Assembly (NCBI GenBank): GCA_977017575.1
Contig: CDRNVI010000040.1
Span: 868,001-932,000, forward strand
Direction of reading: 5' to 3'
From: Paramoeba atlantica
Lineage: Eukaryota; Discosea
DNA: 64,000 bases
The notes under the pieces: model-generated
What the model was told of the DNA's origin: nothing
The model's database searches: none
Seen by the model: the letters and a program-made list of their open reading frames with translations, nothing else
Shown: piece after piece, positions 1-9,587 of the stretch
Layout of the letters: each line of letters begins with the position of its first letter
How positions within the stretch are numbered: the first letter of the stretch is position 1
Program-made: the position numbers and the translations under genes

Positions 1-59
1 AAGAAAAAATAGAAAAAATAGTCAAAAACGTTGGGAGAAAAGAGGAAACTGGCCAAAAA

Positions 60-143
60 AGCATACCCCCCCAGTAAGAGAGATTTGGCCATTTCGACCC
101 AAAACCCATTCTCTTACTGGGGGGGTATAAGGTAGTACTTTTA
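60..143. repeat. Short copy of a CCCCCAGTAA-type MITE
   Basis: A run of cytosines followed by AGTAAGAG is mirrored 50 bp later by CTTACTGGGGGGG, and the right side ends in AAGGTA. The ends match the larger copies at 34336-34633 and 63284-63605, but the GC-rich core is absent, so this looks like an internally deleted copy. Confidence 0.6.
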
Positions 144-198
144 ACAAGGCATCTACCACAGCGACCTACAAATACAGTAGAAAAAGCATTTGACAGTA

Positions 199-966
199 CT
201 AAAATTGAACAAACCTATGAGCACCCAACAAGCTTATAAAATTTACCGGCATGATAAGTTGGTTTTTTGAGACATTAAGATGCACCAATGCCTCGGGTAA
301 GACTTTCACGGCTAAAGTCCCGCTGAACCGGTTTTCACTAATATCTAAGTACTCCAACGTCGCGGGGAGCACGTTCAAGTCCACACCCCCCTCAAACGCA
401 TTGTGCCTGAGGTCACAGTGCCGCAGAGCGGGGGGAAATGCGTCGAACGCCACAGAACCGCACAGGGCGTTGGTCTCCAGTGGGCCTGGTCCCGTGATCA
501 CGGCCCCGAGATCCAACCATGCCAGGGAGAGGGGGAGGGCCTCCCAGCGAAGGGGTCCGGTAAGGCCTAAGCCCCCCCAGTACAGGGAGAGGACCCGGCC
601 CTGGGCGTCACACTCCACGTGGGTCCAGTTCCCAATGGGGTTGTCGGCCCGCCACGTGGGCAGGGGATTCCCCAGATGGGAGATGAAGTCCGACAACAGG
701 TACTCCGGGGGGAGTGTGGTTGTGCTCACCTTGCCTCGGCGTACGACAGTGTCGTCGGTGCAGTGTAGCGGTAAGGGAAGGAACAGGTGTGTGATGTGCG
801 GCAGGGGAACGGGTAAGTTCATTGTTTGGGGAAGATGTGGAAAAGATACAGATTTTTCGGCAATGGAGGAGTGTAAAATGTTGGGAAGAAAATGTGTTGC
901 AAGGAACCAAGGTTTTTTAATGATGTTGCTAACAATAAAAGGATGATTCGCATTCTGACTCCTCAT
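199..966 (-). CDS. LRR-family protein, GC-rich member
   Basis: Encodes 255 residues. A long low-complexity N-terminus rich in Pro, Leu and His precedes the family cap (VRRGKVSTTTLPPEYLLSDF, then NWTHVEC), followed by about five leucine-rich repeats such as LPATLEYLDISENRFSG. The usual start of this family lies just before the cap, so translation may begin at an internal Met rather than at the first Met used here. The final repeat degenerates into LLGAHRFVQF, so the C-terminus may be shortened. Its first half is much more GC-rich than most paralogs. No enzymatic domain is seen. A secreted or surface recognition role is inferred from the LRR architecture only. Confidence 0.65.
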   Translation of the reverse strand: MRSQNANHPFIVSNIIKKPWFLATHFLPNILHSSIAEKSVSFPHLPQTMNLPVPLPHITHLFLPLPLHCTDDTVVRRGKVSTTTLPPEYLLSDFISHLGNPLPTWRADNPIGNWTHVECDAQGRVLSLYWGGLGLTGPLRWEALPLSLAWLDLGAVITGPGPLETNALCGSVAFDAFPPALRHCDLRHNAFEGGVDLNVLPATLEYLDISENRFSGTLAVKVLPEALVHLNVSKNQLIMPVNFISLLGAHRFVQF

Positions 967-1250
967 GCTTTATCAACTATTTGATCAATTTTGGTTCCTC
1001 TAATTAATATATCGACAAGCGCAAGCCTTGGAGGAAGCTTATACAGCCAAACTCTACCGCTAAGATCGGGATTGTGGCGAAGGTCAAGACATAAAAGATT
1101 TTGAGGAAGAGAATCAAAAGTTAATTCGCCATGGAAATTATTCTCATTTAAGAATAATGCCGACATCATCTTTGGAATTGCGCAGAAATCCAATGTCCCC
1201 GAAAACTTATTTCTCGTCACGCTGAAGTGCTCAAGCCCAGGTGGCAACTA
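963..1250 (-). pseudogene. 3' fragment of an LRR-family gene
   Basis: About 94 residues of clean LRR sequence (LPPGLEHFSVTRNKFSG, then PQNLLCLDLRHNPDLSGRV) end in DKA and a stop. The upstream side is cut exactly where the palindrome-ended element at 1248-2142 begins, and no LRR sequence is seen beyond that element. It is the tail of a gene whose N-terminal cap and first repeats are lost. It overlaps the start of the neighbouring LRR ORF by four bases. Confidence 0.75.
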
Positions 1251-2142
1251 AAACTACCGCTCTACCCTCGATTATTGAAAAAAGTGAACAAAAACAGTGA
1301 AAATATAAAGAGGAACACAGTAATATAATAGAAGAAAAAAATATAAAAGGGGGCTCCGGTGGTCCAAAACTGAAAAAAAAATTTGAAAAAAATGGGGAGT
1401 CCATGGGGGGGGGGGGTCCAGGGGGGGGTCCAGGGGGGGGGTCATGGTCGAGCAAATTTTTTCGAAAAAATTAGTTTTCGAAAAAAAACCGCAGAAAGGG
1501 TAGCCGGGGTCTTGGCGCGCATTTTCCACCCCCCTACCCGGGGGTGACCCTCCTGCGTATCCGCAGGACGGGTCCGCCGAGTTCGTATTTTTTAGGAAAA
1601 AAAATTTGAAAAAAATTTGAACTGGGCGAAAAAAATGACAAAAAAAATATTTTTCCAAAGTCGTTTCCCCTATTGTATTTTGATAGTTTGGGACCTACAC
1701 TAGCTTTCTCCGCAGTTGTTTTCACAAGGTATCCCTTCTTCGAACCGTGGTGCGCCCCTAAAAATGACCCATTTTTGACTAAAAAAGGTGAAAAAGTATT
1801 TTTCGGACCTAAAGGGGCATTTTTGTGTCGAAAGAATGGTATGGTTGGAGTCGCATTCTCTACCCAATACGTTCGGTAGGCTTCCATCCATGCCTACGAG
1901 TGATTTCCCACGCGCAAATGTCGGATTTAGTGCTCTGAGGGCAAAAATACGCGAAAATCACCCCATTTTTACCCGAAATTCGGCTATTTTTGGCTATAAT
2001 CATTCCGTTTTCCAGGCTAAATTTTCTTTTTTAGGCTCTTCGTTAAACGCGGCGGTAGTTTTCAACGCGAAGCGCGCAGCATGAGTGACTTCTAAGTTGA
2101 AAACAACCACCGCGTTTAACGAAGAGCCTAAAAAAGAAAATT
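1248..2142 (+). mobile_element. Palindrome-ended modular element, core type A, copy 1
   Basis: The left end reads ACTACCGCTCTACCCTCG. The right end is a near-perfect palindrome of about 108 bp with arms containing AGGCTCTTCGTTAAACGCGG. The core holds G- and A-rich tracts and a segment shared with copies at 33493-34208, 53815-54703 and 55011-56002. No transposase is present, so it must be non-autonomous. A 98-codon ORF at 1788-2084 is open in all four copies. Confidence 0.75.
1788..2084 (+). CDS. Recurrent 98-residue ORF inside the type A element (doubtful gene)
   Basis: Starts MKKYFSDLKGHFCVERMVW and ends in the palindrome. The same start, stop and length recur in the three other copies (33864-34160 plus; 53862-54158 minus; 55060-55356 minus). 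Overlapping frames are also open and most differences between copies change residues, so selection for a protein is not shown. No similarity recognised. Confidence 0.25.
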   Translation: MKKYFSDLKGHFCVERMVWLESHSLPNTFGRLPSMPTSDFPRANVGFSALRAKIRENHPIFTRNSAIFGYNHSVFQAKFSFLGSSLNAAVVFNAKRAA

Positions 2143-2499
2143 AGCCAGTAGTTAATTTGGTAAACCACAAAGCGGTTTCATGGATGCGCGCACAGCGAGG
2201 TGGAAGAATGTGTACGTTTTGTGTACTCAGCGAGAGGTGGAGTGAAGGGGTGAAAAGGCGGCGACTTGGAGGGGCGGAAAGGGGTCAGATCTCGCATTTT
2301 CATTGGAGAGTATGCAGTAGGTCTAAGTTCGTGTTGGTCCGTGATGAGCTGTGTGATAATCCGTGTGGATTCGTGTAGAATTTTTTTTGGCATTCTTTGA
2401 GAGGGCTCAATGGCTCGGCCGCTAGAAGGAAGGTAAAGTAGACCGAATTAGTTAAACCACCCTTTATGTTCCTGATCTAAGGAGTAGTTTGGCCGCGTC
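2143..2499. other. Intergenic stretch, nothing recognised
   Basis: Short overlapping ORFs on both strands (2157-2378 plus and 2178-2393 minus) are low-complexity and share no motif with known families. No RNA gene or repeat end was recognised here. Confidence 0.4.
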
Positions 2500-2745
2500 C
2501 ATTGCGCTCGATTTCGAAAAGCAAAAAATTTGAAAAACATTTCTTGACGTATGCCCCCCCATGGACCCCCCCCACTAGACCCCCCAGTTTTTTCATTTTT
2601 TTTTCAGTTTTGGACCACCGGAGCCCCCTTTTATATTTTTTTCCTTTATTATATTACTGTGTTCCTCTTTATATTTTCACTGTTTTTGTTCACTTTTTTT
2701 CAATAATCGAGGGTAGAGCGGTAGTTATACAACCACCGCAATAAC
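2500..2745 (+). mobile_element. Partial palindrome-element copy (terminal module only)
   Basis: Begins with CGCTCGATTTCGAAAAGC and ends with the standard AGCGGTAGTT...AACCACCGCAA terminus. It carries the T-rich module found at the same end of the type A and B elements. An inverted, similar fragment lies at 37128-37310. Core and palindromic end are missing. Confidence 0.7.
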
Positions 2746-4711
2746 AAGTGTATTTGCGAATAATGAGTGTATTGCGAATAATAAAAAAATGTGAATAATA
2801 TCCGTACAGTTGGTTTACTTGTAACGTACATGCATGCATTCTTGTGTAGTCCCGTCACATCATATTTTGATGTTGTTATACTTTTATGTCATTTCTCAAA
2901 AACGTTTACGTTGTTACAGATCAATAAGGCTTGTCGTGAACTAACCGGGTACTCGCACGAAGTGGTTGAAGTACTGTCACATCGTTTACATTGTGACTTC
3001 CTCAGCGTTTGTGCCTTGGCGAAGGACCACCTTAACCTCACGCATGCACAGGCCTCTGTTGTTCTATCTCCATAAAAAGTATGGAGGTATGTGAGGTGAG
3101 TATTTGTCCCCCACGTGGGTGTGGAAAAAGAATGTTCTTCCTGTCTTAAAGGCTTCTGATTGGGCTGGAAACTTTGCAAAAACGGAAAGACGTTATACCG
3201 TGCGAGAACCAAATTTTATATTGTGCGCTAGCATAGATGGTCTTTTCCGAAGTGCGATGTCGGGTGAGGTACCGTTTACATCATTTTCCTTATCATGAAC
3301 GCTGCAAAACATGACCATATGGAACAAAAAAAATCAAAAGTCACACGAAAAAACCGAAATTAATTCATTGTTAACAATAATCGAATGTTAATAATAAATG
3401 AATTTATCGATTGTTAACAAAAAATGAATGTTAACAATAAACGAGCCCCCCTCTGTAATGATAATTTCATATGATTTGAACATTTCTTAATTTTAAGCCT
3501 ATGTAGAACTCTATTACTCTAATCTCGATCCCCTACGTGGACCACGAACTAGTCTCCGTACTCGCTCCCTACACACTTTCTGCACCCCCGGCATCCCCCA
3601 CTTGGACCCGACTTCCGCCCCATGGAACCCCCGCCCGGATCCTCCAGCGAACTCCATAGCCGAAAAAACGCCAAGTACCTTTGCCATTGGTTTCTCTTGG
3701 GACCTGACTGGGTTTGCCTGGGTTTGTATTTTACTGGGTTCTTGAATGTCAAATCTGCAACCCCCCTATAGTTTGAAAGGAAATTTTAGGGTAAGATGAG
3801 CATGAAAAAAGGATTCAGAACCGTCAGCATCCTGCCGTTCAGCTCTCTTTCTCTCTCAACCACCATATACCACGAACCTAGAATTTCTAGGCTTATGCAA
3901 AAGTGATATGAATTTCTAGGCTTGAAACACAATATTCATAATCCTTCTCACTATTCTCCCCAACCCCCTATCTACCCCCCTTTCTGTACCTTGTTGTACT
4001 TTTTTTCCTAGCTCATCTTTTCTCTCCCGGAAACGGGCATATTTTTACAATGTCAATGCCCGTTTCCGGATGGCGCTAGGAGAGGAACTGTCCCTCTTGT
4101 CGCAAAGCAGGGGTGCGCCTCCCTTCCCTCATCTCCCACCACCCTGCTCGGAACACGGTGACGAGTCCCCATGCGCTGCAGGACCCTACTACGGGACCAC
4201 GCGGCGTGCCTTCACTATCCGGCGACACCGGTACTGCGCGTAGGAGGCTTCCATATACCGGAAGTCTCCCACACGGCGAGCAAACACGTTGTATGCGTGT
4301 TCTAGAGGATGTTCTATGCACCTCTCTTGCTCACCAGCCGTGGCGGATTCTGTGGGACCCCGATGCCCATGATGCATCATGAACCATGACTCCATTTGCC
4401 AGCATGCATCCATGGCCCTGACCATGTTGTATCATGAACCATGGAAGTCATTTGTAGCATGTACGATGGGAATATCACCCGCGTCCCACAAATTCGTATA
4501 TCTTTCCTGGCGCACTGCGCTTACAAAACATCTCGGGACATCATATCCCGATGAGGCCGTTTCTTTTCGCTTTCCTGGGGAGGATATCCCGCGCTTTTCC
4601 CTGTGTTGCCTCGGAAGGCGAAAAGGTCCAGCAGGGAACGTTGATTGCGCTTACCCCTGCTCGACCTAATTATCTCTACAGGTACTGCCCTGTATGAACA
4701 AACAATCCCCC
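2746..4711. other. Long intergenic region without a recognisable gene
   Basis: Only short ORFs without family resemblance are present. At 3380-3450 there are four degenerate copies of TGTTAACAATAA. At 3680-3745 a segment containing GGGACCTGACTGGGTTTG is repeated in inverse orientation at 63777-63838. At 3882-3925 the 11-mer GAATTTCTAGG occurs twice. The stretch 4070-4700 is GC-rich and is open in several frames, but nothing resembles a known protein. Confidence 0.45.
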
Positions 4712-5518
4712 CTAAAAAGGTGTCCCCAACACCCCAGGATCCACATAATACCCCCCCGCCACCACCTCCCCCCTCGGGGCCGTCACCAGCCACGTCGGGG
4801 TCCAGGCCCCTTGCGAGGCCGTACGCGGGGCCTGGTCCCATCCCCCCATATCGGTGGCACACCACCCGGGGTGGCAGCACGTCACCCCCACCGTGTCCCA
4901 CCCCGGGGAGCGCGACAGCAGCCGTGTCGCGACCCCCACCCCCGCCTTACTCACCCCGTAGGGCGTGCCGTGCCAGCCCTCCTCGGGGCGGCAGCGGTAC
5001 GCAGCCATCACGCCGTTGAGGGTCTCGAGCGTGAGGTTGGGGTCCCGGAGAGTCTCCAGGGTGGAGGGGGTGGGGGCACTGTGGAGATACTCCCCGAGGA
5101 GACTGGAGAGGTTAACGACCCGAGCGGTACCGTCTCGGGGGAGGAGGGGGAAGAAGTACTGACAGACCAGGAGAGTGCCAAAGTAGTTCGTGGTGACACA
5201 CGACTGGGCTTGGTCGGGGATGGGGTCCGTTTTGTTCCACACCCCTGCGTTGTTGACTAACGCTGTGATACCCTCCGGATGGGAGGATTTTACTTTTTGT
5301 GCGGCGGTTGCAATGGAGGTTTCGTTGCTAACGTCCATCTCAATAAATTCAACCGTGAGGTTCGGAAATTCTTTTTGTATTTTCTGTACGGCTACAAGCC
5401 CACGTGTGAGGTTGCGGCAAGCTAGGATGAGATTGTAGCCATGTTCTGCAAGATTGCTTGCAACAAAAAATCCAATACCCTTGTTGGCACCGGTTACAAG
5501 AGCCGATCGTCTATTCAT
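4712..5518 (-). CDS. Carbonyl-reductase-like short-chain dehydrogenase
   Basis: A 268-residue NAD(P)H-dependent oxidoreductase of the classical SDR superfamily, closest in layout to animal carbonyl reductase (SDR21C). The cofactor loop TGANKGIG is at residues 9-16, NNAG at 89-92, the structural Asn in TNYFG near 111, the catalytic Ser in NLSS near 139, and the catalytic pair in YGVSK at Tyr187/Lys191. The post-catalytic loop reads HPGWCATDMGG. All catalytic residues are present. Met at 5518 was chosen because it puts the nucleotide loop at the usual distance; an upstream Met at 5548 would add ten residues. Substrate cannot be inferred. A transposase remnant begins only about 25 bp upstream. 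Confidence 0.85.
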   Translation of the reverse strand: MNRRSALVTGANKGIGFFVASNLAEHGYNLILACRNLTRGLVAVQKIQKEFPNLTVEFIEMDVSNETSIATAAQKVKSSHPEGITALVNNAGVWNKTDPIPDQAQSCVTTNYFGTLLVCQYFFPLLPRDGTARVVNLSSLLGEYLHSAPTPSTLETLRDPNLTLETLNGVMAAYRCRPEEGWHGTPYGVSKAGVGVATRLLSRSPGWDTVGVTCCHPGWCATDMGGWDQAPRTASQGAWTPTWLVTAPRGEVVAGGYYVDPGVLGTPF

Positions 5519-5540
5519 ATTTTGAACTTTAGAAAGAAAA

Positions 5541-6075
5541 ATGAACAATCAGTATCGAAAAAATGAATCGGTGCCAAAAGACGTAAAAAAATATTTTGGG
5601 GGAAAAGGGGTCCATATTTGGATGGCGGTAAGTCTTGAATGGGGGGTACCCAGAATCCATTGTTTTCATGAGTTTGCCGAAAATGAAACGGTTACGAACG
5701 CACTTCCTTTCTGCGATGACAAAACGAAATGGATTCTTTAACTGGGTTAAAAGAAAACCGTCGGCTACTGTAATTATAGACAATGCCCCCGGCCATGGGC
5801 ATGCCCGCCGAGTCGGACGTGACATGGGAATTGAAATCCCCGACTGGCCGGCCAAGTCACCAGATCTAAATCTTATTGAAAATTTATGGAGCATGATGGA
5901 TCATATTAAGTTTCATCTTCGACCCACTAATCGTACGGAATTACAAGTATCGATACGTAAAGCTTTAGATTATCTTTTAAAGGATATGAAGGCAGCGTAT
6001 GAAAACACTTTGAAAAGTTTTCCGTCCCGAATTAGGCTTCTTAGAGAAAAAAATGGAGGTTCAATACTAAAATAG
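5541..6075 (+). pseudogene. Tc1/mariner transposase remnant, DD32E type
   Basis: The C-terminal part of a Tc1/mariner transposase. An upstream frame (5541-5741, containing GGKGVHIWMAVSLEWGVP) shifts near 5735 to a second frame holding VIIDNAPGHGHARRVG and SPDLNLIENLW. The spacing between the second Asp and the Glu is 32 residues. The end reads SFPSRIRLLREKNGG. The N-terminal DNA-binding domain and the first catalytic Asp are missing. It is opposite in orientation to the dehydrogenase and nearly abuts its start codon. Confidence 0.8.
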
Positions 6076-6186
6076 TTCGCCCAAAAAAATCTGCAAATTC
6101 TTGAAAATCTCAATTTTGTCATGTCCAGAATTCTTCATACATAATACGTATATAATTTTTAAAATGGGTTTCTATACCGCAAAACA

Positions 6187-6290
6187 GCTTAGAATTTCGA
6201 GATCTGTTGAATGCCGAAGGAATTAGGTCAAAAGCTTACACGACACAAATTTTAGACCCCCCCGCGGAAATTGGTGACCCCCATGTATAG
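6187..6290. repeat. Junk junction of two mariner-type ends
   Basis: At 6193-6235 lies part of the terminal repeat of the CAGTCCAGG element family (ATTTCGAGATCTGTTGAATG; compare 17150-17940). Next to it ACAAATTTTAGACCCCCCC matches the inner end of the CAGGGGTG element at 58000-58739. Both are fragments. Confidence 0.55.
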
Positions 6291-6300
6291 GGGGGCAGGA

Positions 6301-6422
6301 AACCCAGGCTAAAGTGGACGAGGGAGATACTAAAGGCACCTTTGGAAAACCACCTCAAAAATGGAACGGTATCTCCCGTTAAAGACCCTTTAGTATCTCT
6401 CTCGTGCACTTTAGCCTGGGTT
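6301..6422. repeat. Fold-back MITE, CCAGGCTAAAGTG family, copy 1
   Basis: A 122-bp element with inverted arms of about 35 bp, starting AACCCAGGCTAAAGTGGACG and ending in its complement. A longer copy with the same ends is at 34738-34930. No coding capacity. Confidence 0.75.
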
Positions 6423-7064
6423 ACATAGCCATCGGAACATGCTCCATAGGACCTCTTACAGGTTCCCACGCGAGGAAGTCGTCGTCGCCGTGGCAAAAAG
6501 ACAGAAGGCTCCGCCTTCTGCCTTTTGCCTTGCGCCTCCTCCTTCCTCTACAGCCTTGCGTGTCACACACTTCCATGTAAATTTTGGACTTTGTAGGTGT
6601 ATTACCGGAACAGGGTGAATAAATATTGAATTTTTAGGAAAAAACTTCATTTTCAAACTTTTTTGCCTGGGTGAAAAGAAAGGTGCTAGTCTTGTAAGGC
6701 GTTTCCTACACTTGAATAATCCATGCTTACGCCAGCAGATGTTCAATGCTGGATTTCGTTTGTGTGGAGTACCGCGCCCTTTATGCACTGTGTAGTAAGA
6801 AGGGAATGTTAAGTAGCTACAGGAATGCTACATAGCTACAGGAATGTTAATATACTTTTGAAGATTGTCTTGGGTTTACAGTACGATTAGTCGACGGGTG
6901 AAAGAAAACGCTTTTTTTATAACTTTTCAACTTGACACTTTTCTCTTCTAAAAATATAAACCACTGTCCCGGTTAATATTAAAATATATAAGAAAAAACG
7001 AAAATGTGGCCTAATTGCAGAATTTTTCACTTTAGAAACTCAAGATTTACACGCATACACAAAG
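6423..7064. other. Intergenic; shared tail next to the MITE, then AT-rich DNA
   Basis: About 180 bp after the MITE (ACATAGCCATCGGAACAT onwards) is shared with 34931-35035, except for a roughly 70-bp insert here (about 6480-6551) that contains a perfect 8-bp hairpin, CAGAAGGC/GCCTTCTG, and ends TCCTCTACAG. At 6810-6850 TAAGTAGCTACAGGAATG-like units repeat. Nothing else recognised. Confidence 0.45.
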
Positions 7065-7787
7065 CTACGCAAGAATTATGGAAAGAGATACAATTACCCC
7101 AACGGCAAGTAAGGCCATATGATGTATTGGTTCATTCGATTCATCCGCAACAACTACTCTACATGAAATATGTTCTGGAAAGGGAATAAGGTTATTACGA
7201 GATAAATCCAAATAAACAAGAGTTTCAGGCAGTTCGCGAATGTCAACATACCCTTCCAACATGTTTCTGGCTACGTTAATTTGCTGGATTCGATGTGGGA
7301 GAGAAGAAACGTCCAGCGTTCCATGAAAAAGATTTTTTTGCAATTGGAGATAAACAAGATTATGGGGAAGTGCAGTGAAGTCTAGCGTTCCTGAAAAACG
7401 GTTCCGCTGTAGATGCACGTGCGACAACCCAGAGGGTAAGGCATACAGGGGTACGGGACCATGGAGCATGTTGTTGTTCAGAGAAAGAAATTCTAGCGTT
7501 TGAGGGAGATGTTCCCAGGAGAGGTTTCCCTTTAGCTTTTGACTCCCCCATTCTAAAGCTACGACGTGCTTCCCTTTACATCGAACACTGTTCCATAACT
7601 GCGGTATATTCTCTGATCTCCAGGTAGGAGACTTGGGATGGACGTGTTCCACAAACCTACTCAAAACAACTTCCGGGGGAAAGATGGAAAGACGCGACTT
7701 TCCCAGGCGAACACTGGAATTATCGTCCATTTCCTCACAGGGAACTGATAGGAGTAGCCGTCTCATAAAACAAGAGAAAAAGAGCAA
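7065..7787 (-). CDS. LRR-family protein with hydrophobic C-terminal tail
   Basis: 240 residues. The cap (FPPEVVLSRFVEHVHPKSPTW, then LWNSVRC) is followed by about six repeats, for example LPHNLVYLQLQKNLFHG. Unlike its paralogs it ends ADESNEPIHHMALLAVGVI plus a further hydrophobic stretch, which looks like a GPI-attachment signal or a single C-terminal membrane segment. The N-terminus to the first Met is hydrophobic (MLFFSCFMRRLLLSVPC), consistent with a signal peptide. An internal Met at 7730 (MDDNSS) resembles the short starts of other members and is an alternative start. A membrane-anchored surface protein is the likeliest reading. Confidence 0.75.
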   Translation of the reverse strand: MLFFSCFMRRLLLSVPCEEMDDNSSVRLGKSRLSIFPPEVVLSRFVEHVHPKSPTWRSENIPQLWNSVRCKGKHVVALEWGSQKLKGNLSWEHLPQTLEFLSLNNNMLHGPVPLYALPSGLSHVHLQRNRFSGTLDFTALPHNLVYLQLQKNLFHGTLDVSSLPHRIQQINVARNMLEGYVDIRELPETLVYLDLSRNNLIPFPEHISCRVVVADESNEPIHHMALLAVGVIVSLSIILA

Positions 7788-8290
7788 CAGCTTATTGGAG
7801 CAATAGTTGAAAATATCATCTAAAATTTAAATGTATTTTAAATGGCTCTCTTTGATGTAGCTTTTCACAAAAAGTATCAAAGAAACATTCGTTTTTCAAT
7901 ACATTTTATCACATTTACAGGCCTTTATTATCCAAAGTTCGTTCCTTGTGAAAGGACGAACTACGGCGCACCGCATCTATCTGCTTGGATTTCGTATCGA
8001 CGACCATTTCGTATCATCGCTTAAATTATGCGACTAAAAAAATTCTCGGAGTTAATCTTGTGATCTCAACGCGTTGAATGAAAAAACATTCTTTTATCTC
8101 TCATAGTCCAAGCTTCAGTTCTGTTTAGCATGGCAAAATTCTTCTCAACACCACGTATTCCACGTTCACTATAATCTGGTGTTCTCATTCTTGAACCTTA
8201 GTACGTAAAAAAAATATGCCCATTCTTAAAATGCCCATTCTTCAAAATTATACCTATTCTTACGGGCATCGTGATACAACCTTGGCACCC
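7788..8290. other. Intergenic, nothing recognised
   Basis: AT-rich DNA between an LRR gene start and the first short-unit array. No ORF with family resemblance and no repeat end was seen. Confidence 0.4.
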
Positions 8291-8581
8291 GCACACTGAT
8301 AACGCATAAAACTCGCACTGATATTGCATAATGCACACTGATAATGCATATAGGCACACTGATAATGCATATTAGCACACTGATAATGCATATAGGCACA
8401 CTGATAATGCATATAGGCACACTGATAATGCATAAAACTCGCACACTGATAATGCATAGTAACTCGCACACTGATAATGCATAATGCACACTGATAATGC
8501 ATAATGCACACTGATAATGCATAATGCACACTGATAATGCATAATGCATACTGATAACGCATAATGCACACTGATAATGCA
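8291..8581. repeat. Tandem array of CACACTGATAATGCATA units (about 14)
   Basis: Roughly 14 units of about 20 bp, core CACACTGATAATGCAT, with variable 3-8 bp spacers such as ATAGG, AAAACTCG and AAT. It translates on the minus strand as MHYQCALCIIS repeats, which are not a gene. The array at 9363-9518 is the same unit in reverse orientation. Confidence 0.9.
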
Positions 8582-8753
8582 TGAAGCCTATATTAACACA
8601 AAGACTGTTTTTTTTTGATAATTTTTGTTGCGTTTTAGTATGAGTGAACCACGAAGTTAACGCATAGATTCAGAGGACCGCACCATGATTGAGGTGCTTT
8701 ACAATCAACAGAATTTCACCCAAGTTCAAATTGCCGCGAAATTTTGTCTTGCA

Positions 8754-9255
8754 CACGGGTAAACAAGGTCTTGGCTTTATTAACGGTGGGGTATGGTGGA
8801 ATTGTTGGGCTTCGCAAATGGGTAAACAAGATCTAGGTTCATTGGCCCGGCCGGACCCTCCGTGCGCTCGGCCTCTCATTTCCCCCAAAACAACAACCAC
8901 CTTCCCCCCATTTATCAGGGGTCGCTCGCGCGACCCCCGCTAAATAGGGGGGAAAGGTGGTAGTTGTGGGGTATGGAGGCCTCTCGCAACTCCGGGGCCT
9001 CACCGGGAACAAAGGTGAAATTATTAGCCGGACGGGTAAACAAGGTCTTGGCTTTATTCCGAGTTGGGTGTGGTGGAATTGTTGGGCTTCGCATATTGCT
9101 TCCCACTAACGTCAGACGTTTTTATCTTGCAGACGGGTAAACAAGGTCTTGGCTTATTACGGGTTGGGTATGGTGGAATTGTTGGGCTTCGCAAATAACT
9201 TCCCACTAACGTCAGACGTTGTTATCTTGCAGACGGGTAAACAAGGTCTTGGCTT
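8754..9255. repeat. 101-bp tandem repeat with GGTAAACAAGGTCTTGG
   Basis: The unit begins GACGGGTAAACAAGGTCTTG and contains GGTGGAATTGTTGGGCTTCG. Unit starts at 9031, 9132 and 9232 give periods of 101 and 100 bp. A diverged copy is at 8756-8830 and the last copy is cut at about 9255. The set lies between the two opposed short-unit arrays. Confidence 0.85.
8891..8968. repeat. Palindrome of about 76 bp
   Basis: Arms run ACAACCACCTTCCCCCC then ATTTA then AGGGGTCG, mirrored by CGACCCCCG then TAAAT then AGGGGGGAAAGGTGG. The loop is about four bases with CTCG at its centre. It would extrude as a cruciform or hairpin; no coding. Confidence 0.75.
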
Positions 9256-9362
9256 CCGCCTTTTTTTCTAGAATTTTTTTTCAAGGGCCTTTCTCCAATT
9301 TTTTTGAAGGGCTCAATTTTTTTTTGAAGGGCTCATTTTTTTTCGAAGGGCTTGCTCAAAAT

Positions 9363-9518
9363 ATGCATTATCAGTGTGCGAGTTTTATGCATTATCAGTG
9401 TGCGAGTTTTTATGCATTATCAGTGTGCCTATATGCATTATCAGTGTGCTAATATGCATTATCAGTGTGCCAATATGCATTATCAGTGTGCGAGTTTTAT
9501 GCATTATCAGTGTGCGAG
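9363..9518. repeat. Inverse tandem array of TGCATTATCAGTGTGC units (7)
   Basis: Seven units of about 20 bp that are the reverse complement of the units at 8291-8581, with matching spacers (GAGTTTTA, CTATA, CAATA). Together the two arrays form an inverted repeat about 800 bp apart. Confidence 0.9.
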
Positions 9519-9587
9519 TGGCCTTCCCCATAATAATGCCACTTGCGATGTCCGATATAGGAACAAAAAATTCCTTATATTCTATGA

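Noticed and set aside
8226-8582. 118-codon MHYQCALCIIS repeat protein
   Set aside because: It is merely the translation of the tandem array in a frame free of stops.
8291-9518. CRISPR-like array
   Set aside because: The spacers are 3-8 bp variants of one another, the genome is eukaryotic and no cas gene is present.
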